Origin: Pieris napi
Lineage: Eukaryota > Arthropoda > Insecta > Lepidoptera > Pieridae
Direction of reading: 5' to 3'
DNA: 64,000 nt
Assembly (NCBI RefSeq): GCF_905475465.1
Contig: NC_062248.1
Coordinates: 2,666,001-2,730,000 of the forward strand
Positions 24,901 through 30,419 of this stretch are shown here, in pieces. Position numbers and translations under genes: made by a program. Below the pieces are notes generated by a model. It ran no database searches. It was not told the origin of the DNA and worked only from the letters and a program-made list of their open reading frames with translations. The number at the start of each line of letters is the position of its first letter. Within the stretch, counting starts at the first letter, position 1.

Positions 24901-25310
24901 AATATCTACCTAATAGTAGAAATCTTATATAAACAAGAGTACACTTGCGAATATGGCATATATGTATGATTTGTTTAGTGAACAACACATATAATATTAA
25001 CGCAGGTATATGAACTACTAGCAGCTATGTTTATAGGTAATATACGCTTATAAGAATTTAAGAAAAATAACATACAGAAGTTGGATATTCCTTATTAGCA
25101 AGTAGGTGATCAGGATTTTACATATGTTCATATTTGGGTTTGAGATACGTCGCTAAATGAATTATATTTGCACAGCGCAACACGACGCGGCTTCTACGAA
25201 TTATATGTATACAAACATTCTTTTTTATGTTTTGCAGTTGGATGTACTTCGAACAACGCAAGGACGGCAAACAGGTTGAAGAGGTCGAAAATGTTAGCAA
25301 AGATGCTTAA
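3181..25310 (+). CDS. Gene A: SLC46-like MFS transporter (7 coding exons, spliced)
   Basis: Multi-exon gene coding for a 497-residue membrane carrier. Join 3181-3960, 10022-10181, 12406-12507, 13856-13993, 14367-14450, 20794-20950, 25238-25310 (1494 nt including TAA). Every border is GT/AG and the phases agree. The ATG is supported by an in-frame TGA about 30 nt upstream. Residues 38-56 form a first membrane segment; an acidic loop with an N-glycosylation site (NYT, 86-88) follows; the MFS motif A loop GSWSDKTGKRK is at 121-131; segments TM3-TM6 lie at about 132-246; the second half spans exons 2-7. Motif A, the SDxxGxR signature, length and the DSVxG stretch in exon 4 fit the SLC46 (proton-coupled folate transporter-like) family. 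Folate itself is not shown as substrate. It is the paralogue of genes B and C. Introns are 373-6343 nt and full of mobile elements. No clear AATAAA is seen within 250 nt of the stop. Confidence 0.85.
4030..4300 (+). mobile_element. tRNA-derived SINE (family S1)
   Basis: The head has pol III box A- and box B-like stretches (CCTAGTGGTTTC, GGTTCGAACCCCGG). The body has the TGAAGGAAAACATCGT and AGACCTAAAA blocks shared by all S1 copies in the window. A (TA)n run follows at 4302-4324. Gene A intron 1. Confidence 0.8.
4302..4324. repeat. (TA)n microsatellite
   Basis: About eleven TA units directly after the SINE tail. Confidence 0.8.
4485..4794 (+). mobile_element. Non-autonomous Helitron remnant
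   Basis: It begins A|TCTTTATATATA and ends CGGTCTGCTAG|T, the A|TC...CTAG|T form of Helitrons. The last 150 nt match the ends of the elements at 30712 and 46979 (CACATAAGCTACA, GCAACGCTTGGCCG). The head may belong to a different element. Confidence 0.55.
5240..5540 (-). mobile_element. LINE family L1, 5'-truncated copy
   Basis: Antisense copy of the ORF2 carboxy end and 3' tail. The plus strand shows GTGATACCCATGGACACTC, CGAATTGGTTCGGAAATAC and GCGCGGCAAAAACTG, reverse complements of the family consensus. Confidence 0.75.
5896..5992 (+). mobile_element. LINE family L1, 3' end
   Basis: Short copy with AAAAGGCCGGCAACGCACTT, GTCCATGGGCGGCGGTATCA and CAGGTGAGCCTCCTGCCC. Confidence 0.75.
6000..6190 (-). 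mobile_element. Possible LINE ORF2 fragment
   Basis: Antisense, pyrimidine-rich sequence (TGGTCTATCCATC, CTTGCTCCACTTT) similar in style to the ORF2 fragments at 16610 and 24310. Degraded; low confidence. Confidence 0.3.
6618..6720 (+). mobile_element. LINE family L1, 3' end (degraded)
   Basis: TTCTTAAAAGGTCGGCAACG and ACATCCGGTGAGCCTCTTAC with an internal deletion. Confidence 0.6.
6725..7550. other. Intron 1 of gene A, unassigned
   Basis: No exon or recognised repeat in this stretch. Confidence 0.4.
7556..7613. repeat. 29-bp tandem duplication
   Basis: The unit GTACTACTCTACTTG followed by TTTTTTATAAGT occurs twice in a row. Confidence 0.75.
7640..7850 (-). mobile_element. LINE ORF2 carboxy-terminal fragment
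   Basis: The minus strand reads VKEEIKTWSMKYRKRLEMHP then NKLATQL and LINRLKRRQILSLD. This resembles the end of Jockey-like ORF2 proteins, which have YxxRLxxHPNxLA followed by RRLKR and LDL. Confidence 0.5.
7850..7988 (+). mobile_element. LINE family L1, 3' end with poly(A)
   Basis: CTTAAAAGGCCGGCAACGCA to the 3' tail CCTGCCCGTTTGCCCCCCGT, then a run of about 19 A. It abuts the antisense fragment at 7640. Confidence 0.8.
8097..8190 (-). mobile_element. SINE S1, 5' part
   Basis: Antisense head, degraded: GATGTTTTCCTTCAC and AGGCCAACACTGCCCTA. Confidence 0.6.
8985..9150 (-). mobile_element. LINE family L2, ORF2 carboxy end
   Basis: The minus strand has CCGGTGACCCCAAAACTGG, part of the T-GDPRAG-LAQRISxA tail motif of family L2 (best seen at 30510 and 58830). 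Frame broken. Confidence 0.55.
9290..9470 (+). mobile_element. LINE family L1, 3' end
   Basis: It starts near AATTCGACTTAGGGTCCTTC (FDLGSFKKR), runs to the CCTGCCCGTTTGCC tail, and ends in an A-rich run. Confidence 0.8.
9700..10004 (+). mobile_element. LINE family L3, 3' UTR with (TAAA)n tail
   Basis: T-rich 3' UTR, then AACGAAGTGTAAATAAATAA and a (TAAA) run, as at 16765. It ends about 18 nt before gene A exon 2. Confidence 0.6.
10022..10181 (+). CDS. Gene A exon 2
   Basis: Acceptor CCAG at 10018-10021, donor GTAAGG at 10182, 160 nt. It encodes the central cytoplasmic loop and the start of TM7 (residues 261-313, ending near IFGPLH). It aligns residue for residue with gene B exon 2, which ends near SFGPLW. 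A LINE (TAAA)n tail ends only about 18 nt before this exon. Confidence 0.82.
10291..10402 (+). mobile_element. SINE S1, 5' part
   Basis: AGCAGTGTTGGCCTAGTGGC, box B-like GATTCGATCCCCGG, then TTTCTATGTGCGCATTTAA. The 3' half is missing. Confidence 0.75.
10510..10556 (-). mobile_element. LINE family L2 scrap
   Basis: GGTCCCCGGTACTGTCGATC and AGGCGC correspond to a short part of the family L2 ORF end. Confidence 0.4.
10600..11140. other. Intron 2 of gene A, unassigned
   Basis: AT-rich; includes a CACACAATTGCACCCACACA run at about 11013. No exon seen. Confidence 0.4.
11195..11290 (-). repeat. Repeat R3, uninterrupted copy
   Basis: Its reverse complement matches the two flanks of the foldback MITE at 36619-36861 (CGCTGTTGGCCTTAAGGGCC and GCTCAGCTCGGGCTGTTTTG). 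It is the pre-insertion form of that site type. Confidence 0.6.
11845..12022 (+). mobile_element. LINE family L1, 3' end
   Basis: From CAGGTGTCCACTGAAGTATT to GCCCGTTTGTCCCCTGTTAT and an A run, with an internal deletion after GGCCGGCAA. Lies in intron 2 of gene A. Confidence 0.75.
12406..12507 (+). CDS. Gene A exon 3
   Basis: 102 nt, acceptor TGTAG, donor GTAAGT. It encodes GEMNVLYLFMRYRFNWDE and the following segment to about residue 347. The YRFNWDEV stretch is shared with gene B. Both borders split a glycine codon. Confidence 0.85.
12525..13088. other. Intron 3 of gene A, unassigned
   Basis: No recognised element. Confidence 0.4.
13090..13295 (+). mobile_element. Retroposon R2 copy 1
   Basis: GCTCCAGTTCAAACAATTTG, CAGTTCTTCTTACCCGCTCT, ACGCCCTTGACTTGCGAACT, ending in AATAAAGATATTTTGAGTTTG repeats. 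Same family as 42500, 49320 and 61095. It looks like a LINE 3' end. Confidence 0.65.
13620..13833 (-). mobile_element. Non-autonomous Helitron
   Basis: The minus strand starts A|TCTACTATATAAAAATAAG and ends GAGTTTGCTAG|TT, so the A|TC...CTAG|T signature is complete over 214 nt. It ends 22 nt upstream of gene A exon 4. Confidence 0.7.
13856..13993 (+). CDS. Gene A exon 4
   Basis: 138 nt, acceptor TTTCAG, donor GTAATA. It encodes residues about 349-393, with the conserved DDSVVGIIS stretch and a threonine-rich end of a membrane segment. A Helitron ends 22 nt upstream of it. Confidence 0.85.
14367..14450 (+). CDS. Gene A exon 5
   Basis: 84 nt, acceptor TTTTAG, donor GTAAGC. It encodes APLVEIFNGTSFIAMRSIAS and the rest of the segment to about residue 421. 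It is the most conserved small exon across genes A, B and C. Confidence 0.86.
14498..14876. repeat. Repeat R1 copy 1 (0.38 kb)
   Basis: Almost identical to 23850-24227, with only a few visible changes. Subterminal inverted motif ACGTGATAACGTC / GACGTTATCACGT. A 66-codon minus-strand frame is open in both copies (14819-14619 here) but matches nothing I recognise. Probably a nonautonomous DNA transposon. Confidence 0.7.
14880..15095 (+). mobile_element. LINE family L1, 3' end (degraded)
   Basis: GACGTCCAGGCTAATACGAA, GCACAACCACTATGAGGAAC, and AAAAGGCCGGTAACACACTT. Starts at the edge of repeat R1. Confidence 0.65.
15120..15182 (+). mobile_element. Retroposon scrap related to R2
   Basis: AAAAAGAGTGGACAAGAG and TTGCCAGTTCTTCTTG match the R2 core. 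Confidence 0.4.
15207..15545 (+). mobile_element. SINE S1 interrupted by a short foldback element
   Basis: The head TGTTGGCCTAATAGTCTTCA and body (GTGAAGGTAAACAGCGTGAG to CAGACCTGTAAAGGTTG) are S1. The head is split by the palindromic insert at 15251-15334. Confidence 0.75.
15251..15334. mobile_element. Deleted foldback MITE nested in the SINE
   Basis: CAGCCTTGCGATTCTGTAAC at the left and GTTACAGAATCGCAAGGCTG at the right are exact inverse complements, the ends of the 243-bp family. Most of the inner arms is lost. Confidence 0.75.
15895..16055. mobile_element. MITE family M1, copy 2
   Basis: TIR-like AAAGAAAAATCTTTTAAACC / GGTTAAACAGTTTTTTCTTT around the CCGACGTTTCGCGTGCTTTA and CAGCGTGCGTGGTCAC core. 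Confidence 0.7.
16145..16285 (-). mobile_element. LINE family L2, ORF2 carboxy end
   Basis: Minus strand has the GTGACCCCAGAGCTGGTGCT stretch (GDPRAGA) and ends at an A/T-rich tail (plus 16085-16140). Confidence 0.6.
16600..16760 (-). mobile_element. LINE ORF2 fragment
   Basis: The minus strand has CATTGCCCGCGTTTGTGATG and ACAGATGGGTTAAAAAG. These fit the WAGHVARxxDDRW stretch found late in many ORF2 proteins. Broken. Confidence 0.45.
16765..16882 (+). mobile_element. LINE family L3, 3' UTR with (TAAA)n tail
   Basis: GGTTGTCTGGAAGAGATCGC, GATAAGGCCGCCAG, ending CAAAGTGTAAATAAATAAAT. Confidence 0.65.
17286..17810. repeat. Left long terminal inverted repeat
   Basis: Pairs with 19263-19772. 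Long matching stretches include the region around GGTATAGACCTTTGTTTTGT and TACCGTGTCCGCGTC. One short mismatch block lies near 17530-17570. Confidence 0.8.
18042..19126 (+). pseudogene. Decayed XPG/PIN-like protein gene of the long-TIR element
   Basis: Open sequence begins before the first ATG (18110) with SEIVVVFDGYSDNSKNIKAM. Then come ISQEKFLSNRSNKTKFIYML, a DADVLIIETA stretch, GEDIDLLVFLIG, and HILFLHAFSGCDRTSALF. The frame shifts in an A-rich run near 18570-18580, continues to about 18780 (LVEVFLQENCP, LLALYNAP), and shifts again near 18782. It ends in a Cys-rich stretch CGCRKSGLLCSLACGQCNG and an acidic tail (stop 19124-19126). The acidic DxDxLI and GEDxDLL motifs resemble XPG/PIN nuclease folds. 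This type of protein recurs in repeats of insects and cnidarians. The amino-terminal part is missing. Confidence 0.6.
19263..19772. repeat. Right long terminal inverted repeat
   Basis: Inverse complement of 17286-17810, ending ATGACTGGGCTA. Confidence 0.8.
20000..20500. other. Intron 5 of gene A, unassigned
   Basis: No exon or recognised repeat. Confidence 0.4.
20506..20748. mobile_element. 243-bp foldback MITE, copy 1
   Basis: Near-perfect palindrome with two arms of about 110 nt, starting GCCCTGCGATTCTGTAACTC and ending with its inverse complement. The spacer holds GTGGGAGCTTGTACTTTATT. Copy 2 at 36619-36861 has exactly the same length. Confidence 0.85.
20794..20950 (+). CDS. Gene A exon 6
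   Basis: 157 nt, acceptor TTTCAG, donor GTAATA. It encodes residues about 423-473 with GKVNSLFGLAEAMMPLVYGP and the last membrane segment. A 243-bp foldback MITE ends 45 nt upstream of it. Confidence 0.87.
21277..22000. mobile_element. DNA transposon remnant with 22-bp TIRs
   Basis: Ends ACTAAGGGTCGATTCGACCA and its inverse complement TGGTCGAATCGACCCTTAGT. CAG lies on both sides (21274-21276 and 22001-22003) and may be the target duplication. Interior noncoding. Confidence 0.65.
22264..22350 (+). mobile_element. SINE-like scrap
   Basis: The box B-like GGTTCGATTCCCAGACGAGG and a following GCAAGTAATTTTTAG resemble family S2. Too degraded to classify. Confidence 0.3.
22350..22980. other. Intron 6 of gene A, unassigned
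   Basis: AT-rich; no exon seen. Confidence 0.4.
22988..23194. mobile_element. MITE with 24-bp TIRs and GC-rich centre
   Basis: TACAGATACCGGCAAACTTC at the left pairs with GATGTTTGCCGGTATCTGTA at the right, about 207 nt in all. The open frame that spans it is not a gene. Confidence 0.65.
23850..24227. repeat. Repeat R1 copy 2 (0.38 kb)
   Basis: Near-identical direct copy of 14498-14876, with the same 66-codon minus-strand open frame differing by one residue (Ile for Val). Confidence 0.75.
24300..24560 (-). mobile_element. LINE ORF2 fragment
   Basis: The minus strand encodes WAGHFTSICDDRWVKKT-like sequence, matching the WAGHVARxxDDRW region of ORF2 proteins. Related to 16600-16760. Confidence 0.5.
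25238..25310 (+). CDS. Gene A exon 7 (terminal)
   Basis: 73 nt, acceptor TTGCAG, ends at TAA. It completes a Gly codon split 2+1, then encodes WMYFEQRKDGKQVEEV and a short acidic cytoplasmic tail. It ends the protein at residue 497. Confidence 0.82.
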
Positions 25311-25560
25311 GTACGAATATTAATGGCTCACTTTTTATCTTATAATTTGATTTTAAAATAATTTTTCGCTATTTATGTAAATGTTTTAAAGTATTGTTTT
25401 CATTTCATCCTGATGTTTTTATTATAATAGTATATTTTACTATCCCGTTTAAATGTGAAGGTAAATTAACGTAATATATAGCTCAGGGTATCTCACAAAG
25501 TTTTTAGGAATTGTTTTTGTTAACATTTAAACACTAATAAGAAAATGAAGCGCACCAATA
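25311..25560 (+). other. Probable 3' UTR of gene A
   Basis: AT-rich sequence after the stop codon. No canonical AATAAA before the LINE fragment that begins near 25600; the next AATAAA is near 26281. Confidence 0.4.
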
Positions 25561-25599
25561 CAACCTAACCCAACTCCGTATACGGACTCGCCTGTCTAC

Positions 25600-25860
25600 C
25601 GATAGCGAATAAATACTTCGGCCATACAATACGCAGAGGCGATGAGAACTTGGAGACACTGATCGTGGTTGGTAACAAGGAAGATCACGTGACCGTTCAC
25701 CAACCAGATGGACTGATCAAGTGAAAGACTCATCGTCCTCAAATCTATACAGTGTTATAAGAGGCGATGGATAGAAACCGATGGAAACAAATAGTTCGCT
25801 CCAGACGCTTTCTTGCTGACGACGATGGTCTGAGCTGCCGAATGAAGAAAGAGAAGAAAA
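25600..25860 (+). mobile_element. LINE ORF2 fragment
   Basis: The plus strand reads YFGHTIRRGDENLETLIVVG, then a stop-broken stretch, then DRNRWKQIVRSRRFLADDDG. It fits the FGHIxRRGDxxLEKLI ... DRxxWRxIVR end of ORF2 proteins. Confidence 0.6.
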
Positions 25861-26012
25861 CACTTTTTTAACGGATTTTAAGTTATGTATTACTATTTAC
25901 AATTATTTTACATAATTTTAAATTTAACCGACGTTTTGCGTGCTTTACAGCGTGCGTGGTCCGTTAAAAAAGTGTTTTTCTATGTCTAAATGTTATGTCA
26001 AAGACAATACTA
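25858..26012. mobile_element. MITE family M1, copy 3
   Basis: AAAACACTTTTTTAACGG and CCGTTAAAAAAGTGTTTTTC form the TIRs around the CGACGTTTTGCGTGCTTTAC core. It abuts the LINE fragment. Confidence 0.75.
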
Positions 26013-26371
26013 TGAGAAGAAAATTAATAAATTTAATCAGTTTTCTCGATAATATAATGTTCTCATAATTGATTTTGATGAATTACAAAACAAATTTATC
26101 TTTTGTACGCAATGTTACGCTCTGACTTGTTTTGTCCTTTAAATTTGGCATTTAGAAGTCGAGGTTAAGTTAAGGTAAATTTAACTTTTAAGACGCTCAA
26201 GTGCGAAATCGTTTTTATTATTAAAATCATCGAAGTTCCGAATTAAAATTGATTTAGCACTCGAGTACAATTGTATTTAAAATAAAGATATGAAACATAC
26301 ATTTTCATTACCTTATCTAATAATAACCCTTTATTCGCTGACCTTACCGTAGTAGTAGTAAACAGTAGTAT

Positions 26372-26498
26372 TCTTAAATCAAGAAAAGAGCGTACCAATT
26401 CTTAAAAGGCCGGCAACGCACTAGCGAGCCCTCTGGCATTGAAAGTGTCCATGGGCGGCGGTATCACTGCCCGTTTGCCCCCCGTTCTATAAAAAAAA
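26372..26498 (+). mobile_element. LINE family L1, 3' end
   Basis: AAATCAAGAAAAGAGCGTAC to GTATCACTGCCCGTTTGCCC, with the ACATCAGGTGAGCC block deleted, then an A run. Confidence 0.75.
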
Positions 26499-26564
26499 AT
26501 CTAATTTACATAGCGAAAATAATAATTTATTAGCAACCACTTTGGTCAGGTTGTCTGTCGACAT

Positions 26565-26690
26565 AGGCCTCCCTCAATTGTTGTCATGTCTCTCTATCCT
26601 TGGCAGATCTTCTCCATCATTTTTATAGATCGCCATCTTTTAATTTGACCTTCTCGTTTTCTTCCTCGGATACCATTTTCATTACCTTAA
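26565..26690 (-). mobile_element. LINE ORF2 fragment, uncertain
   Basis: Antisense, CT-rich stretch (CATGTCTCTCTATCCTTGGC, GACCTTCTCGTTTTCTTCCT) in the style of the other ORF2 scraps. Confidence 0.3.
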
Positions 26691-27204
26691 AAACAACCAA
26701 ATATTAACTATAAATTTAAAATTAGAATTGACAAAATGATTCCGTCTCACTTTCTAAAATCCAAATCGAATTACCGGTTTCGAGTTACGATAGCTCACAC
26801 ACACAACTAACAGCTCTACAAAACAAAGGATTAAACCTTCAAAAGTTTGAAGACAGTTTTACTTATTACTAATAAGAATCATGATGTTCTATGAATGTGA
26901 CTAGACCATTTCTACGGGGCAGCTGAAACGAGGCAGCGGGTTACTTATAGGTAGGTAAGGGCTAAGAAATGGGCACCTGTAACAACAGGAGATTTTATTT
27001 ATTTGTTAGTAATCTTACAGTTAATAAATAAAACAAAACACTTAGACAATATAGAAAGCCAAAACAGATTACTTAGATAAACAATATTTATGAAACAGAA
27101 AACAAGTAAGTACAATAATAGTAAAAACAACTGAAATTTAACATTAAACAACAAATAGTACTTAATATTACAAAGACAAAAAGTGCGTGCGTACAAAGTA
27201 TAGA

Positions 27205-27292
27205 TGTCAGTGAAACTTCTTAGTAAATTAATTATTACTAAGGTAAAAGCCCCAATAGATGATCATGTACCAGTATATGATCACTAGTTGTA
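27205..27292 (-). repeat. Repeat R4, copy 1
   Basis: Contains GATGATCATGTACCAGTATA and AATTAATTATTACTAAGG. It is the inverse complement of 44150-44235. Confidence 0.6.
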
Positions 27293-27541
27293 TCCAAACG
27301 CAAATGCGTGCTGCAAATATCGTCAAAGAGGATGTTAGTTAAATGAATATCGTTCATAACAAATGTTTTAACGGAGTTATTGTATTAATAAAATACATAT
27401 AAAAAATTTAATCAATAAATTTATTTAAAAAAGTTAAAATATGTAATAGATTATACTTATAACTAGATCAGCTCACTACATCAAACAACTTTTAGAAAGG
27501 GAGACAACAAGAAACTGTATGAGAAACTGAATAATGTAACA

Positions 27542-27866
27542 TCTTAATATATATATTTCTTGTGTGCGTGTGTATGTGACTGAACTCCTCCTAAACGACT
27601 GGACCGATTTTGATGAAATTTTTTGTGTGTGTTCAAGGGGATCTGGGAATGGTTTAGATTCACAAATCAGCCCGCCAGATGTTAAGGGTAGTCCACCCCT
27701 AATTTTTATTTTTTTATTTATAGATAAAATTTTATTTTTTATTTTTTTTATGTTACAGAATTAAAAAAATACATACAACCCCTAATTTTCAACCCTCTAC
27801 GATCAACCCCTATTTTTTTATTATAAATGATATACATGGCAAAACGACGTTTGCCGGATCGGCTAG
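27542..27866 (+). mobile_element. Non-autonomous Helitron
   Basis: A|TCTTAATATATATATTTCTT at the start and GCCGGATCGGCTAG|T at the end. Interior has ACTGAACTCCTCC and GATTCACAAATCAGCCCG, shared with 27872 and 45032. Confidence 0.75.
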
Positions 27867-27871
27867 TACGT

Positions 27872-28094
27872 ATATATAATTCTGCTGAACGTGTGTAAGT
27901 CACCGAACTCCTGTTAAACTGCTGGACCGAAATGATTGAATTTTTTATATTGATGATTTTTTTGGTGACGCCCTGGATGGTTTAGATTCACATATCAGCC
28001 CAGCAGATGGCGGTTCGGACGGTACTATCATACTTTGTTTAATATACTAATCGCTTGAAATATCATGCAGGATAACGTCTGTCGGGCCCGCTAG
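27872..28094 (+). mobile_element. Non-autonomous Helitron
   Basis: ATATATAATTCTGCTGAACG at the start, TCTGTCGGGCCCGCTAG|T at the end. It lies directly behind the preceding Helitron in the same orientation. Confidence 0.7.
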
Positions 28095-28139
28095 TAACAT
28101 ATATTATAACGATCAATGCAAGACAATTTATTATAGAGA

Positions 28140-28312
28140 GATTTTATTTTGATTTTTTTGATGTTTTTATTGTTGTTGTAATTGTTGACTGTGTTTTATG
28201 TTCATGATTGAATGTGTATTCCGTTTTTGGCTTTTGTGTATAAGCTAATTGTTTAGATATTGTATAATAAGTAGCTGTAGGAATACTGTTAAGAAAATAA
28301 ATAAAAATAAAA
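28140..28312 (+). mobile_element. Possible LINE 3' UTR
   Basis: T-rich sequence ending AAAATAAATAAAAATAAAA, in the style of family L3 tails. No coding match. Confidence 0.3.
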
Positions 28313-28709
28313 TTACATTTAAATCTTCGAACCCATCAAAAGAAAACTAAACTCACATACTTTAATGCTCTTATGTAGTTTCTTGAGTAAGAAGATTGTG
28401 TTTCAAATGTTCGTGTATTACAAGGTATAATAATAAAAGTATTCTAAATTTAAAAACCCGTCTTATGAACTTTGTGGTTGTACAGGAATACATTTAAAGG
28501 TTGGTTGCCGTCAAGTTCATTGACTTTGACCAGCCGATGCAGGCTTTTATCTAAGAAGGATCAAGGTTCGACACCGATGGTAATAACATATGATAGTTTA
28601 CATGATAACTGATTAGATGTATTTGTTTTAATTATTTTCATAATCACGATGTATAAACGATGATAAATAATTTATTGACAAAACAATTATTGATTCATGT
28701 TTCACCATC

Positions 28710-28965
28710 ATGCGTCGAGGTAGAGTATGAAATGTCACCCATATCGCCGACGGCCATTGTTCCACAACTGGGCGTATTTTAAAGCATTTTTCAAATGCGG
28801 AACCAGCCGAGGTTTTTCCAAAAACCCATACCACTTAGAATCCGTTTAGAAAGGAGCGTACCCATTTCTTAAAAGGCCGGCAACGCAATCGCGGCCCTCA
28901 GGCACTGGGAGTGTCCCCGGCGGCGGCACAATATCAGATGAGCCCGTTTGAGGTATGTTGTATAA
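28710..28965 (+). mobile_element. LINE family L1, degraded 3' end
   Basis: TTGTTCCACAACTGGGCGTA, then AAGGAGCGTACCC and AAAAGGCCGGCAACGCAATC. Many changes, so an old copy. Confidence 0.65.
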
Positions 28966-29570
28966 AATAATTGTACTGAATGACTTTATTACTATGTATG
29001 TAATCTTGTATATATACGTAGTATATCTCCTAAAGTGAATGTATTTGCGAAAAATACATCAAATAAAACTTTTGACAACCTTAATCAGCCAAGGAAACCA
29101 CAAAAATGTATATACAATATTTTATGTCTCGGTTAAGTGATTACAAAACGCACTACATAATATTTGCAACTGTTTCGTAACAACTAAGGTTCGGAAATTA
29201 TTGTCGTAAATGTGGAAACACTTATAATTTATCTTAAACATACACAACAAAGCATGACTAGCAAATCCAAGTGGAAATATACCAGGCAATCAAAGTACCT
29301 ATTAAGTATTTTAAGTAAACGTTTTATTAAAATTGTTTTTAAGGCACTTCAACAAGTTCACCTGATTAAAAACTTTCCAAATTCAACAGCGATGTGATCA
29401 GTTTATTTACGACGGTCGTTCATGCCGATGGTCTAAGGTGCGGAGTGACTTCGCTGGACAATAGTCCGCGCGCGCTTCGTCTGCGCACACGCATACAATT
29501 CAAATAAAACCCCGTTGTGCATTGACAATGTAATTGAATAATCACAAACCTCTCGCGCGTGATTCCGTCC

Positions 29571-29577
29571 CATATAT
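29571..29577 (+). promoter_or_regulatory. Possible TATA box of gene B
   Basis: CATATATA lies about 45 nt before the ATG, below a GC-rich stretch (29470-29560). If used, the leader would be very short. An upstream noncoding exon is an equally good explanation. Confidence 0.25.
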
Positions 29578-29618
29578 AGCACTGTGATTTTATATTAATC
29601 AAAGAAATATTAGTCAAA

Positions 29619-30419
29619 ATGACGGTCGAAAAATCTGAATCGAAAACCCAAAAAACTGAAGAGTTACCACTGAAGACCGAAATGAAAATCGACTTCAAAA
29701 ATATGACGGTTTTAGAGAAAATTAAGTATGTTAAATCTAATATTACCGTGGAACCAGTGTTGGCGTTATTCGTGATGCCAAGTGTTTTAGCAATGCTAGC
29801 GACGCAAAACTTGAACTTAGATAAAGCTTGTAGAGTTAATTTGGAGTTTAGTGACGCGGTCTGCGAAGACCTCAGACTTAGAAAGCGCGCTAACCACACA
29901 TTTGAGGAGGATGAAGTGCAGAAATTGATAGCGTCCGTGCAAGGGTGGAAAAGTGTTATACACACAGCGGTCCCGACATTGTTAATGCTTTTTATAGGAG
30001 CGTGGAGCGACAAAACAGGCAGGCGAAAAATATGTATGCTAATGCCAATCATTGGGGAATTCATGACGTGTGTTCTGAACATGATAAATACATACTTTTT
30101 CTATCAAGTCCCCGTGGAGTTGACTGTGTTTATGGAGGTCATATTCCCAGCGCTGACCGGTGGATGGTATACGATGTTTCTCGGTGCGTTCAGCTACTTG
30201 GGAGATGTAACTTCGAAGGAAACAAGGACTTTTCGCATGGGAATACTTAGTTTGTGCATGACGGTTGGTTTCCCCGTGGGAATGGGGTTGAGCGGGATAC
30301 TTCTACGATACACCGGCTATTACGGAGTTTTCTCTATCTCGGCTGTATTGCAATTTATGAATTTTGTATACGTTTTCTTAGCTATTGACGATCATAAGTG
30401 GCTTCAGAATAAAGAAAAG
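29619..30419 (+). CDS. Gene B exon 1 (residues 1-267)
   Basis: It encodes a charged amino end, TM1-TM6 and motif A. It ends phase 0 after KEK at a GTTTGT donor, which is weaker than the GTAAGT donors of other exons. The frame reads through to 30461 without splicing. Confidence 0.88.

Noticed and set aside
29420..30082. 220-codon open frame antisense to gene B exon 1
   Set aside because: Shadow of the strongly coding plus strand; gene B's exon is conserved with gene A.
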